A stretch of DNA of 64,000 nt, taken from Oreohelix idahoensis. Its lineage: Eukaryota; Mollusca; Gastropoda; Stylommatophora; Oreohelicidae. Below, piece by piece: positions 33,201 to 43,378 of the stretch (position 1 is the first letter of the stretch; every line of letters begins with the position of its first letter). A program made the position numbers and the translations under genes. The DNA lies in the NCBI GenBank assembly GCA_024509875.1, contig JAMPIV010019831.1, positions 1-64,000 on the forward strand, read 5' to 3'. Below the pieces are notes generated by a model. The model searched no databases and was not told where the DNA came from. It was given only the letters and a program-made list of their open reading frames with translations.

Positions 33201-34600
33201 CCTGTAATTGTTATCCTGGTTTGAATCACAGTTTCCATAATTGTAATTATCATCTCTGTATTGATTAGAAAATCTAGCAGTTTGATTTTGAGGTCTACGC
33301 GAAAAATAGTTACCTCTATACTGACTACCTTTGCGGAAATGTCTAAAATTATTGGGTGCAGAATAACGAGGAGTGTCAGCTTGTCTCCAGTTATTCGAAG
33401 AAGAATCACCATGTGATTGATTGCTATGATTTTGATCATAATTACGGTTACTCTTTCTATTAATATTATGTTGAGTACCCTGAAATTTACGTTTGAAGTT
33501 TTGGCCATATGGTGCTGCCGAAGCAACTGGCAAACCTTCTTTTACTCTAGAGTTGCTAATGGTTACGTGAGGGTACGCAGTCACATACTGATAACAGTAT
33601 TCTTCCATTTCTTTTATGGTTTTAGGCTTACGCTCATGAAGAAAAGAAAGAAAAGATTCATTGACAGAAGACATAACCTTGTCTCTAAGTAGTAAGTCCA
33701 TAAGTGCTTCATATGTATGTTCTGTCTTAGACAGCTCAACCCAACGTGAAAAAGTAAGACGTATCTTTGAAATGAATTCAGAGAATTCAACTCCAGTATC
33801 TGGCAACATATTTTTAAATTGAAGACAATAGCCGTCTTCGTTAAGTTGGTACTTCTTTAACAAGACTGCCCTGATAACCTCATAATTGTTCTTGTCAGGC
33901 TCATCTACCATACTTAACATACTCAAAGTATCACCTCTAAGTAAGTTGGACAACTGATAAACATACAGCGATTTATCTATGTTATGTGTTGTACATGCAC
34001 GTTCGAATCTATCCAGATAAAACGTTATATCGTCACTGGAAGCATTGAATGCAGGTAGTTTAATCTTAAAAGTACTTGCATTGAACTTATCTGACACCTT
34101 ATTTGCATCATTAGCATTACCAGTGTTCATCAATTTCAACTGTTCAAACTCTAATGCTAAGAGTTTTTCTTCATGCTCCATTTTTGCTTTTCTCTCATCA
34201 GCCTCTCTTTGTAACTTTTTCTCTTCAGCCTCAGCCTCTTTTTCAAGTCTTTTATTTTCATCCTCTTTTTCAAGTCTTTTATTTTCAGCATCTAATTGTA
34301 GCTGAATTTTTCTCTCCTCAGCTTCTTTGTCCAATCTTCTCTCCTCAGCTTCAACTTCTCTTTTCTGCTTTTCCATTTCCATCAGGAATTTTCTTTCATC
34401 TGCCTGCATCTGCAGTCTCAAATTCTCAGCATCTATCTTCTTTTGCTCAGATTCTCTGTCTAATCTTTTATTTTCCTCTTTTTGTCTTTTCTCCTCAGAC
34501 TTTAGTGCTTTACGCCATTGAGTATTTGCATACTCTCCAATTTATCACTAGTCTTGCCAAGAGCTTTCCCTTGCTCAATAAAGTAATCAAGTGTAGACAT
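30261..34600 (-). pseudogene. Element B: Gag-protease-integrase-RT polyprotein, Gmr1-like order
   Basis: Gag starts at ATG 34600 (MSTLDYFIEQGK); a one-base shift near 34540 breaks the link to a 1386-codon frame from 34421. In order: coiled coil (to about residue 105 of that frame), capsid (about 110-290), basic glycine/asparagine-rich region, a Cys-His cluster KCPQC..CGH, aspartic protease with VLFDSGCTTIG (Asp about 522), HHCC finger (about 715-755), integrase core with D788, D848 and E884 (35 residues between the last two), then RT with DYRKLNQVTK, KLDLSKGYWQVPL and YLDD at 1310-1313. Integrase therefore precedes RT, as in Ty1/copia but with gypsy-type sequences. The frame ends in a nonsense codon at 30261. 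The long open frame means this copy is fairly young even though inactive. Confidence 0.93.
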
Positions 34601-34793
34601 GATGTCTAATATTATGAGTCACAAAACCTGAAATAATTAATTAACTTATTTCAACCTTAATAGTAACTAGACTTAAATAAGTACTTGTATAATCACAATG
34701 TTTACTCCAATCTTTGTGGAAAACATGTCTTTGATAAAGAACTTGTATTATGCAATGTATAATTATCCCACTAGTCACTTCTTAATCATAAGG

Positions 34794-34923
34794 GCACTAC
34801 ACATCCAATAGTGCATAACCACATATTCATCAGTTATTTATCATAACTGCACTACACATCCAATAGTGCATGAACCAATCCACCAGTTAGTTATGATAAG
34901 TGCACTAGACAGCTAATAGTGCA
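34794..34923 (-). repeat. Element B leader: three iterated hairpins
   Basis: Three copies of a stem-loop with period about 53 bp at 34794-34815, 34848-34870 and 34901-34923. The stem is TGCACTA/TAGTGCA (6-7 bp) with a 9-nt loop. The nearest copy lies about 193 nt upstream of the Gag ATG. Confidence 0.85.
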
Positions 34924-35689
34924 TAAGCAAGTATTTAACAATAGTGAATGCTAATTAAGAACTGTGTAAACAATAACAAAGATCAAACACAATACGAAAA
35001 CATTCGCAGAAGTCAAAGAAATAAACAGCAAAACTAAGGAAAATATCACAAAGGATGTGATGACAAATGCGAAAATGTAAACAAACAAAAGACGGCATAG
35101 TGTATAAACAAAAATGGTGTATAGAACTGAATAATAGGAAGGGGAGACCTACAAATACAAACAAATCAAAACTAAACTAAAGAATGCGAAAAAATACCGA
35201 AAACAAAACTGCACATGTTGTCACAACTAACAAAAATAGCAACAAATGTCGCTTAGCAAATTTCACTATAGGCAATTTGCACAGTCCCTAAAGAAGACAC
35301 TCACAGTAGAAACCTCTATCACGTGGTATATTCTACTGAAAGACACCACCCAACCGAGACCCGCTGAAATATAAACAATATAAATATAACAAATAACATA
35401 TAACATGTAAACAGCAAGAATGTGAAGAAATACAGAAGGTTCAGTTAGAGTATAAGGGCACAGTTTACAAACAAAACATGCCACTTAACTTCTATATGTC
35501 CAAACGTCAGCACGGTGCAGAACAGGTGATGATCAGCATTCTAAGGATGGTGATCCAACGTTGATCGACATCTGAACTTGCTTCCATAAACAGTAATGAC
35601 GCAGGAAAACGAGCTTCTGATTCAGGAATGAAGTTTCGGAACTTGTAACAGCAAAACGCTTCACTCGGCACTCGACCTTTTAAATGCAA

Positions 35690-35770
35690 CGAAATTCATT
35701 CAAACGGCACTTGACCTTCTGAACGCAGCAAAATTGATTCAAACGGCACTTGACCTTCTGAATGCAGCAA
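35690..35770 (-). repeat. Element B leader: short tandem repeat, two copies
   Basis: Two copies of a unit of about 45 bp around CAAACGGCACTTGACCTTCT. Element C has a related array with about three to four copies. Confidence 0.8.
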
Positions 35771-35971
35771 CGCCGGGTACTTTCAAAATATTGCATGAAG
35801 ATGTAGAATCTTGAAGGTAGTGCAGTTCAAACTTGATTGATGAATGCCGTATGGGTTTGTTGACCTCCGTGAGTTCTGGTACCAGATGAACCAGTTATTG
35901 GCCACCAAGATGATAAGGGTGGATTTAGGCTGACTACTGGCCACTATGGACGTTACAGGTATCAGTCCAAA

Positions 35972-37264
35972 GTCGTTGATAATCAGCAGCCCAGTAGAGT
36001 ACCACCCCTATAGACACCAGGGATATATATATATATATATAGGTTGAAGTGTGAGGTGTCTTGTCTGGTTTGTTGTTGCTTGCTGTGAGTGTGGGTGATG
36101 TGGTTTCACAAGTTCACAACATATGTGGTATGACATGGAAAGTCATATAAAAGTGTAAACTGCTATTGACGTTTTCCATCGTTTATTTTCTGACGCCACA
36201 AGACAGGTAACTGTACATCCATTTCACAATAAACCATAGTCATGACAGTTCACGAAATTCAGCATAAGTTATGTTCATCAATGCATCTGGCATATATTCA
36301 TAAAATGATATGGCGCCAAGGGGATTATACTGTTGGCTCCATAATTACAAAAGTTCATCAATACTCCTCTCACTGATCAGATGTGCTAAATAAGTCTAAT
36401 CATAAGTCGCACGAGGATGGTGTTCCAGGAGTATAGGTCAAGCTGACCTTTACAGGCATTCCTAAGTCTAACCTCGACGCAGGTGCAATCGCTGACATAG
36501 CGACGATCATAGAACATAGAACTGTCCTTCGGGCTAAGTATGACCCGTGTACATATTAATCTCAGGTATGAAGATACCTGGGGCGTGACTTCTAGTAGAA
36601 GAACCTCTCTTTCTGTAATTCGTAAGTGAGCAGAGATCGACCAGTGTCAACATAAAGTTAGATTACAGATTTGAAACATAAATGAGGTATTACCTTGCTT
36701 CGAAATCAACACCACAAAAACACACGCCTCCACGCTTCCATCAAGGGAAGGACCTTGTAAGCTAAACTAACTCACAATAGGACTCCTAATTCCCTATAAA
36801 AAAATCACAGACGCAAGAGGCGTCTTCTCTGCTTCACAACTTTCATAGACTCCCCGACAGGAAGGCTTCTCAAGCACACCTAACGTCCGGACATGCGCAG
36901 AACGCCTACACCTGAGTAAGAATCAAAACGAGACGATGTAGGAGACATTCCAGATAAAGATTTGTAATAAATCGCGCCTTATATGGACGGGAATAAAAAC
37001 CTCAACACTGGTTTCAATCATTCCAAGAAACAGTTGACCGATACTACCATATAAGGAGAATGACCACACATCGTTCAAAAAATGGACCGACGCATCCCGT
37101 CACAAGAGAAGGTAACCAACATTGAAAAATGGTAATCACAGTCAAACAAGGGTTATCTAGCTTTGACCGAAAAAAATTAAAGTGTACAATTCAGACAAGT
37201 TAATTATACAATGTCTTTAGAAAATAATTATACAATGTCTTTGGAAAAAATTATGTGCGTAACA
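35972..37264 (-). repeat. Element B 5' LTR (intact), about 1.29 kb
   Basis: It matches the rejoined left LTR (9789-10597 plus 28389-28883) nearly throughout, and it reads across CTCACAAT without interruption. The right edge is GTGCGTAACA. The left edge is uncertain by about 5 bp (AGTCGTTGATAATC). A TSD for element B is not clear: left flank GTCGT against right flank GTCAG. Confidence 0.9.
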
Positions 37265-37330
37265 GTCAGCTGTTAAGTGCCCGCTCTCCACCCATCACCT
37301 CTTCAAAACAACAACAGTGGGAGGATACGC
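37265..37330. repeat. Dispersed repeat R2, copy 1
   Basis: TCAGCTGTTAAGTGCCCGCT and the following CTCCACCCATCAC..CTTCAAAACAACAA recur at 62862-62960, where a long (CAA)n run follows. Both copies are followed by GTGGGAGGA. It may be the 3' tail of a LINE. Confidence 0.8.
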
Positions 37331-37525
37331 ATTCGACTTCCGACTTCTGAAGCGGACAGACGTATTCTCGCTCGCTCGTTCCACATCCAGTGAAAGTTTT
37401 CAGTACACGACACAAGACGAATTTCAGATAAGTTTTTTCTCTTCTCTAACATATTTAAACTAAATATTATTAATCACCCCTAGTATTGGTTAATTGCTTT
37501 TAACGTTAGTTAATAATTGATAAGA

Positions 37526-37892
37526 GTCCCTGTGGTGATGAGATTTCCTTGCTTATTTCTTACTAATGTAATATTGTTTGCACCTTGTTTTCCCGTCCCT
37601 GTGGTGATGAGATTTCCTTGCTTATTTCTTACTAATGTACGAGATTGTTTGCACCTTGTTTCCTGTCCCTGTGTTGTGGTGATGAGATTTCCTTGCTTAT
37701 TTCTTACTAATGTACGAGATTGTTTGCACCATGTTTCCTGTCCCTGTGCTGTGGTGATGAGATTTCCTTGCTTATTTCTTACTAATGTACGAGATTGTTT
37801 ACACCATGTTTCCTGTCCCTGTGTTGTGGTGATGAGATTTCCTTGCTTATTTCTTACTAATGTACGAGATTGTTTACACCATGTTTTCCGCT
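37526..37892. repeat. Minisatellite of about 75 bp, five copies, derived from a LINE coding segment
   Basis: Units run from TCCCTGTG(TTGTG)GTGATG to GCACC(A/T)TGTTTCCTG, with lengths of about 68-75 bp. Each unit is recognisably the segment at about 41360-41440 of LINE 2 (GATGAGATTTCCTTGCTTAT and TTACTAATGTA are shared), and the sequence after the array (CCGCTGATGG, TGTGCTTTGTTCGTT) continues that LINE. The array was therefore seeded by a LINE fragment. Confidence 0.9.
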
Positions 37893-38154
37893 GATGGTTT
37901 TTAGTTCTGTGCTTTGTTCGTTCCTAGCTGTACACATTATTCTTAATATTCTTCTACAAAACCACATATCTGTGACCTCCAGGTGATCCTGTTGTTTGTT
38001 TACTGACTGTCCATGATAGACTTCCATAACACATGGTTTGACTTTATATCACACTTAGTCGCTCTCTTTTACTTCCATTGACAGAGAAATGTTGCATAAA
38101 TAATATTCATTTGAAAGAATGCCAATTGTGTTTGGACTTTCTACTCTTCACCCC

Positions 38155-38340
38155 TAAGATGAATCTTCCATCTGATATTAATGTGCCATGATATTCTAGT
38201 CCGTTGACTTGTCTTAAAAATGTTCCATTTAATCTGATGGTACATTGTGAAAAAGACGATTTCTTCAAGATGACCATTACTTTTGTCTATTTTTGCTATT
38301 GCGTCTAAGGCCTTTATTTTGAATTTCTCACATAAATTCC
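38155..38340 (-). pseudogene. LINE fragment: RT thumb/connection piece
   Basis: The minus strand reads TKVMVILKKSSFSQCTIRLN, followed by GTFLRQVNGLEYHGTLISDG. This is the segment after the RT catalytic core in RTE-type LINEs (compare TKTMIISKTD and EQVKSYVYLGHIITEDGR of LINE 1). Flanks are not LINE-like, so it is a short relic, possibly the same decayed insertion that seeded the minisatellite at 37526-37892. Confidence 0.75.
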
Positions 38341-38849
38341 TGGAACTATTTTTCCCCTTTTTTTGGCTACTAGACTATCACCAGCATGTGTCAAGTTGTT
38401 CGCTGATATCCACCAAGTGATATTCATGGCACACAAGTGGATTAATTATATCAAAGTAATCCTAAAGTAGAAAAAGTTGACAAAGAAAGTGGTCAAAGCA
38501 ACACAGCTAGCTAGCTCAGGAACAAAAGCTGCTTCTCCCCATGCATCCTAACAGCACTGATGAACAGAGAACATGGAATGTAAAGTAATAAGTTCTATGT
38601 ATCACAATTGACAATGACATGTGACAATGACATGTGACAATCACAGGGCCTAATACTGGGAACAAGGAATAAAGCCAGTGTGTCCTACCAGGCATATTAC
38701 AGAAGACGTCTAAAGTAGGATGTACATGGGGTAAACATCATCATCACACAAATAAACACAACCACCTGCAGGCAGCAATATCTGATGACAGAATTTCTTT
38801 GTCCCTAGAAAGATCTAGAAAATTCTCTGACATGAGAGGTTCTTGTCTA
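38341..38849. other. No gene seen
   Basis: AT-rich unique-looking sequence with a short duplication of GACAATGACATGTGACAAT near 38610-38640. No exon of the alkaline phosphatase gene was recognised in it. Confidence 0.5.
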
Positions 38850-39365
38850 TAAAACATACGGAAATGTAGAATCTAACAGAAGAACGTACGGAAATGTAGA
38901 AGCTGACAGGAGAACATATGGAGATGTAGAAGCTGACAGGAGAACATACTGAGATGTAGAATCTAACAGAAGAACATACGAGATGTAGAATCTGACAGAA
39001 GAACATACGGAGATGTAGAATCTAACTGAAGAACATACGGAGATGTAGAATCTGACAGGAGATCATACGGAGATGTAGAATCTAAAGGAAGAACATATGG
39101 AGATGTAGAATCTGACAGCAGAACATACGGAGATGTAGAATCTAACAGAAGAACATACAGAGATGTAAAAACTGACAGAAGAACATACGGAGATGTAGAA
39201 TTTAACAGAAGAACATACGGAGATGTAGAAGCTGACAAAAGAATAAACTGAGATGTAAAAGAACATACAGAGATTTAAAGGCTGACAGAAGAACTTTCAG
39301 AAATGTAGAGGCTGAAAGAAGAACACACGGAGATGTAGAATCTTACAGAAGGACATACGGAGATA
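38850..39365. repeat. Minisatellite of about 30 bp, about 16 copies
   Basis: Imperfect units around GAACATACGGAGATGTAGAA plus TCTAACAGA or GCTGACAG. Long frames across it are an artefact of periodicity. Confidence 0.9.
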
Positions 39366-39688
39366 CATTGTTACACGATGGAATAACTAGCCCTTAGCCC
39401 GACCTTCCTTAGTCGTTTAGATGAAATAAAGAACAAATAAAGGAAGCTTTTTTCATACCGCACTTTGATAGGACGGTTTCCATTCATCATATTAGTACTT
39501 CCTACGTACTAACAACTCCACTGATATCCTTCCTGTATGTACCAAACTTTTCCTCAAATGAATATTCAACAAAGTCCATCAACAGATTACATCACCGAGG
39601 AAGATGCTAGCTTATAAATCTTAGTACACGTGAGTCGTTATTAAACTATCCGTCTGCAGATGAAAATGCGCTTGTATTTCGCCGCCGT
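39366..39688. other. No gene seen
   Basis: Unremarkable sequence up to the target-site duplication of LINE 2. Confidence 0.5.
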
Positions 39689-39699
39689 AACCAGACATT
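39689..39699. repeat. Target-site duplication of LINE 2, left copy
   Basis: AACCAGACATT, repeated exactly at 43018-43028. Confidence 0.92.
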
Positions 39700-42600
39700 C
39701 TTCTTCTTCTTCAATCCTTAACCACCGACCGTCAAAGCAGTCAGTGGCCATCACGCCTAGTGGCGTCTTGTAGGGCAACAACAAATTGATTCCACTTTGC
39801 ACGGTCGGTGGCCATCCTTCGTACAGTGCCCCAACTCTGGTTCATTCTTTGCATCTCAGCCTCCACAGTCCTCCGCCAAGTTGTTTTTGGTCGGCCTCTC
39901 TTTCGCTTTCCTTCAGGGGTCCAAAGCATAGCTGTTCTTGTGATGGCATCGGGGTCTCTTCTGAGGACATGACCAACCCAGCTCCAGCGTCTGCCAGCTA
40001 TGATGGTGTGCATGTCCTCTTGCTTGCTACGAGTAAGCAGATCTTGGTTGGTGATGGTATTCGGCCAAAAGATGCGGTGAATTTTTCTTAGGCATGTTGT
40101 GTGAAAAGAGGACAATTTTGACATTTCCTTCTCTGTGACTCTCCAGCATTCCGCACCATAGAGAAGCACAGAAAGCACGCAACTCTGGTATAATCTTAAT
40201 TTTGTGCTTGTGCTGTATTGGGAGGACTTCCAGATGTTATTTAGGCTAAAGAAGGCTGTTCTTGCCTTATTCATTCTGATGTTGATGTCTTTGCCTGCCC
40301 CACCGTCTGGTGTTACTATGCTTCCTAGGTATGTGAAGGTATCTGTCTGTACCAGTTGCTGATTCCTTACTGATATGGGCTCAGGGTTGCTCACATTGAG
40401 CGTCATGACCTCAGACTTCTTTAAATTGATGTTCAAGCCCACCTGCTGGCTAATTTTATTAAGTCTATCCGTTTTTTCCTGGATGTGTTGATGTGAATGT
40501 GCCAGCAGTGCAATGTCATCTGCATATTCCAGATCTTCCAATGTAGAAAATGTAGTCCATCTTATTCCTCTTGGACTGCCCTCTGTTGTCTGGCGCATCA
40601 CCCAGTCTATGACTGTTAAAAATAGAGTGGTTGATAAGGGGCATCCCTGTCGTACTCCTGTCTTCACCTCGAAGGTTAGGTTGCTCTGCCCAACACTACA
40701 CGTAAAGTTGGCATAGAGGCTTTTTATGATTGACACTATGCAGCTTGGAATTCCATAAGCCCTCAGTATTTTCCATAAACTGTCCCTATGTATGCTGTCA
40801 AAAGCCTTTTCAAAATCAACAAAATTTATGTAAAGCTGTCTTTGCCATTCTGAGCACTGCTCTATAATGTTCCTGAGAGTGAATATATGGTCTACACATC
40901 TTCTGTTCTTTCTAAATCCTGCTTGTTCTTTCCTCAGTTTGTAGTCTACTGCCTTTGAAATTCTCTGTATAATTATCCTGCCTAGTATTTTGCTGGGAAC
41001 TGAGAGAAGAGTGATTCCTCTCCAATTATTGCAGTCTGCAAGATCTCCCTTCTTGGGCAATTTGACAATTATTCCTTTGTTCCACTCTGATGGTGTTGTC
41101 CCCGTTTTCCACACTTGTGCAAATAGTGGTTCTAATAGTTCTGCTGCTAGCTCAGGGTCTGTCTTAAATAGCTCTGCATTTAAGTTATCATGGCCCGGAG
41201 CTTTACCGTTCTTTAACCCTTTGATTGCTGTGATGATTTCTTCTTTTCGTGGAATGTCTGTATTTACATCTAGATCGTTTTCAGCCTCAGGAACATTCAA
41301 TTGTGTCTCTGGTATTTCCTTGTTCAGAGTTTCTCTGAAGTGCTCTGCCCATCTTGTTTCCTGTCCCTCTGCTGTCTTGATGAGATTTCCTTGCTTATCT
41401 CTTACTAATGTAATATTGTTTGCACCTTGTTTTCCGCTGATGAATTTAGTTATTTTGTATACTGTGCTTTGTTCATTTCTCAGTGCTGCCTCCTCTGCCT
41501 GTTTTGCAAGATCGTCTAGGAAATTCCTTTTGTTGGCTCGGGTTTGGCGTTTAACTTCCCTGTCCAGCTGGCTGTACTGTTCGCTATATAGTTGCTTTAA
41601 CCTGGGGGACTTCGCTTCTGTTTTCTTTCTTTTCATTTCCTTTCTCATCTTTATGGTGTTTAGTGTTTCTGGTGTTATCCAGTCTTGCTTCTTCCTTTCC
41701 TGGAATCCTAAGCATGATTTGCTGCTTTCCTTATATATTGTTGAAATGGTGTTGAAATTCTGGTCTATATCATCAGTCAATGTCTTTTCCTGGCTTTTGG
41801 CAAATTGATATCGTTTCTTAATGTCAGCCGCAAAAGCTTTTCTGGTAAGGGGGTCCTTCAATTTGCTGATGTCAAACCTTTTCTGTGTAGTTACAGTTGG
41901 TCCAGCCCTTCTTAGTTTCACTTTCAGTTTTGCTACTACTAAATGGTGATCACTTCCCACATCTGCACCTCTTCTTACCTTCACATCTTGTAATGCATGT
42001 CTCCATCTACCATTAACCATGATGTGGTCTATCTGGTTTCTGTCCCGACCATTTGGTGATTCCCATGTTAACTTGTGAATTTCCTTATGTGGGAAAAGTG
42101 TTCCTCCAATGACCAGGTTGTTAATGCTACAGAAACTTATTAGCTTATCCCCATTTTCGTTTGCTGTTCCGCTGCCGCATTTCCCCATTGTTCTTTCATT
42201 ATATGTATTGTGTGTACCAACTTTCGCATTGAGGTCTCCCATTACTATAACAAGATCATATCTAGGTGTGTCTTCCATTTCTTTCTGCAGTTGTTGATAG
42301 AATTCATCCTTGACCTCCTCATCGCTATCATTCGTTGGTGCGTAGCATTGTATTATTGTAGTGTTGGTGAATCTCCCTCTCAATCTCAATCGTATCAGTC
42401 TGTTGTTGATGGGTTTCCATTCCAGTAATGTCCTTTCTATCCCTTTCTGTAGAATAATGGCTACGCCTTCACTGTGCTGTCCATCCTCTCTTCCAGAGTA
42501 AAGTACTGTTTCTCCTGTTGCTGTTTTAACTTTTCCTGCCCCTGTCCATCTGCTCTCACTTATCCCCAGGATGTGTAACCTATAGTTTCTCATTTCTGCC

Positions 42601-43017
42601 GTGACCTGTCTTAGTTTACCTGTCTCGTGCATTGTCCTGACATTCCAAAATCCTATTCTTGTATCCTGTTTTGCGGTCAGGACATCCGTTTTCATGTCAG
42701 TGGCTTCCTTTCGGCTTTCACCACTGACAGTCATACGAGCCACAGACTCCGAATGTCCATCCCGCAGCAAAGTTTGTTCATTTGATGTTGTTTCCGTAAC
42801 TTCATTATTTTTTTACACAGACAAGGGTGTCAGCCCTATGCTAAAACCCCCAACCTGGAGGACCAGGGTACCAGCTTTTGTCTGACCCCTACCCACACAG
42901 ACCAGTCCAGCTTGGTTGAACCTACCAGGAGTAAAACTCCCACTGGCATAGCTCTGGGGATTGTCAGGGTACGCAAGCTGCCATACTGCTACAAGGTATA
43001 GGTACCATTGATGGCAG
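39700..43017 (-). mobile_element. LINE 2: structurally intact RTE-type non-LTR retrotransposon, 3.3 kb
   Basis: The element is bounded by a perfect 11-bp TSD. On the element strand it has a 5' UTR of about 250 bp, one ORF of 1009 codons, a 3' UTR of about 30 bp and a (GAA)4-like tail at 39700-39713. It has no internal stop and no truncation. RTE clade placement rests on the single ORF, short 3' UTR and simple-repeat tail. Confidence 0.9.
39741..42770 (-). CDS. LINE 2 endonuclease-reverse transcriptase, 1009 aa
   Basis: The N-terminal APE-type endonuclease shows RIGFWNVRTMHE, LGISESRW (catalytic Glu), IIQCYAPTND, VIVMGDLNAKVG, NQIDHIMVNGRW and VGSDHHLVVAKL (Ser-Asp-His near 273-275). After a linker (TRWAEHFRETLN, LKNGKAPGHDNLNAELFK) the RT has NWRGITLLSVPSKIL, QAGFRKNRRCVDHIF, YINFVDFEKAFDSIHRD, GVRQGCPLSTTLF and the catalytic YADD at about 749-752. 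The C-terminal part shows YLGSIVTPDGG, LLYGAECWRV, GHVLRRDP and KRKRGRPKTTWRRTVE. The protein nicks target DNA and copies element RNA onto the nick. Length and all key residues are present, so it may be active or only recently inactive. The first Met is plausible but an earlier in-frame start is possible. Confidence 0.92.
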   Translation of the reverse strand: MLRDGHSESVARMTVSGESRKEATDMKTDVLTAKQDTRIGFWNVRTMHETGKLRQVTAEMRNYRLHILGISESRWTGAGKVKTATGETVLYSGREDGQHSEGVAIILQKGIERTLLEWKPINNRLIRLRLRGRFTNTTIIQCYAPTNDSDEEVKDEFYQQLQKEMEDTPRYDLVIVMGDLNAKVGTHNTYNERTMGKCGSGTANENGDKLISFCSINNLVIGGTLFPHKEIHKLTWESPNGRDRNQIDHIMVNGRWRHALQDVKVRRGADVGSDHHLVVAKLKVKLRRAGPTVTTQKRFDISKLKDPLTRKAFAADIKKRYQFAKSQEKTLTDDIDQNFNTISTIYKESSKSCLGFQERKKQDWITPETLNTIKMRKEMKRKKTEAKSPRLKQLYSEQYSQLDREVKRQTRANKRNFLDDLAKQAEEAALRNEQSTVYKITKFISGKQGANNITLVRDKQGNLIKTAEGQETRWAEHFRETLNKEIPETQLNVPEAENDLDVNTDIPRKEEIITAIKGLKNGKAPGHDNLNAELFKTDPELAAELLEPLFAQVWKTGTTPSEWNKGIIVKLPKKGDLADCNNWRGITLLSVPSKILGRIIIQRISKAVDYKLRKEQAGFRKNRRCVDHIFTLRNIIEQCSEWQRQLYINFVDFEKAFDSIHRDSLWKILRAYGIPSCIVSIIKSLYANFTCSVGQSNLTFEVKTGVRQGCPLSTTLFLTVIDWVMRQTTEGSPRGIRWTTFSTLEDLEYADDIALLAHSHQHIQEKTDRLNKISQQVGLNINLKKSEVMTLNVSNPEPISVRNQQLVQTDTFTYLGSIVTPDGGAGKDINIRMNKARTAFFSLNNIWKSSQYSTSTKLRLYQSCVLSVLLYGAECWRVTEKEMSKLSSFHTTCLRKIHRIFWPNTITNQDLLTRSKQEDMHTIIAGRRWSWVGHVLRRDPDAITRTAMLWTPEGKRKRGRPKTTWRRTVEAEMQRMNQSWGTVRRMATDRAKWNQFVVALQDATRRDGH

Positions 43018-43028
43018 AACCAGACATT
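43018..43028. repeat. Target-site duplication of LINE 2, right copy
   Basis: AACCAGACATT, identical to 39689-39699. Confidence 0.92.
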
Positions 43029-43378
43029 GAACAAGATTAATAGCAATATTTGTCTGGTGCGCGTGACGAACTTTATCCTGGGTTTATAAAAACAGACAAT
43101 TGAAAATCTTGTTTATGACGTAATCATACCTAATTTAAATACCAGACGCGGGCACTGCTTTCAGGTACCAGGGGAATCTTTTAACACGATTACTAAAAGC
43201 CTCGACTATTAAGTTTGGTATCAACTTTTGTAGGTTTACGTTTTGCTTATCATTTCGAAATAATATTAATACCGATACCCTTGGTACTCATTAATGACAC
43301 ACAGTTCCCCTATGGCCATAGGCCATCAATGAATTCATGCTAATTGTCTATCTTGTGTCAGTCACGCTTCCATATCTC
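43029..43378. other. No gene seen
   Basis: Spacer between LINE 2 and the LTR of element C. No exon or repeat was recognised. Confidence 0.5.

Larger units (their letters stand above)
34601..35971 (-). other. Element B 5' leader
   Basis: About 1.37 kb between the LTR and Gag with no gene. The element-strand sequence right after the LTR is TGGACTGATACC, a TGG-start primer-site candidate shared with element C (TGGACTTATACC). It contains two features listed separately: a two-copy repeat near 35690-35770 and three hairpins at 34794-34923. It corresponds to 44417-45901 in element C. Confidence 0.75.

Noticed and set aside
9789..37264. GTCGT/GTCAG as the target-site duplication of element B
   Set aside because: Only three of five bases agree and the LTR edge is uncertain, so no TSD is claimed.
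37517..37894. 125-codon frame with repeating MRFPCLFLTNV units
   Set aside because: It is a by-product of the tandem array; the underlying sequence is the antisense of a LINE coding segment.
38815..39266. Several overlapping frames with YISV/SPYVLL repeats
   Set aside because: Periodic frames over a 30-bp minisatellite; no composition or motif of a real protein.
40990..41808. 272-codon plus-strand frame
   Set aside because: Shadow of the LINE 2 protein on the minus strand.
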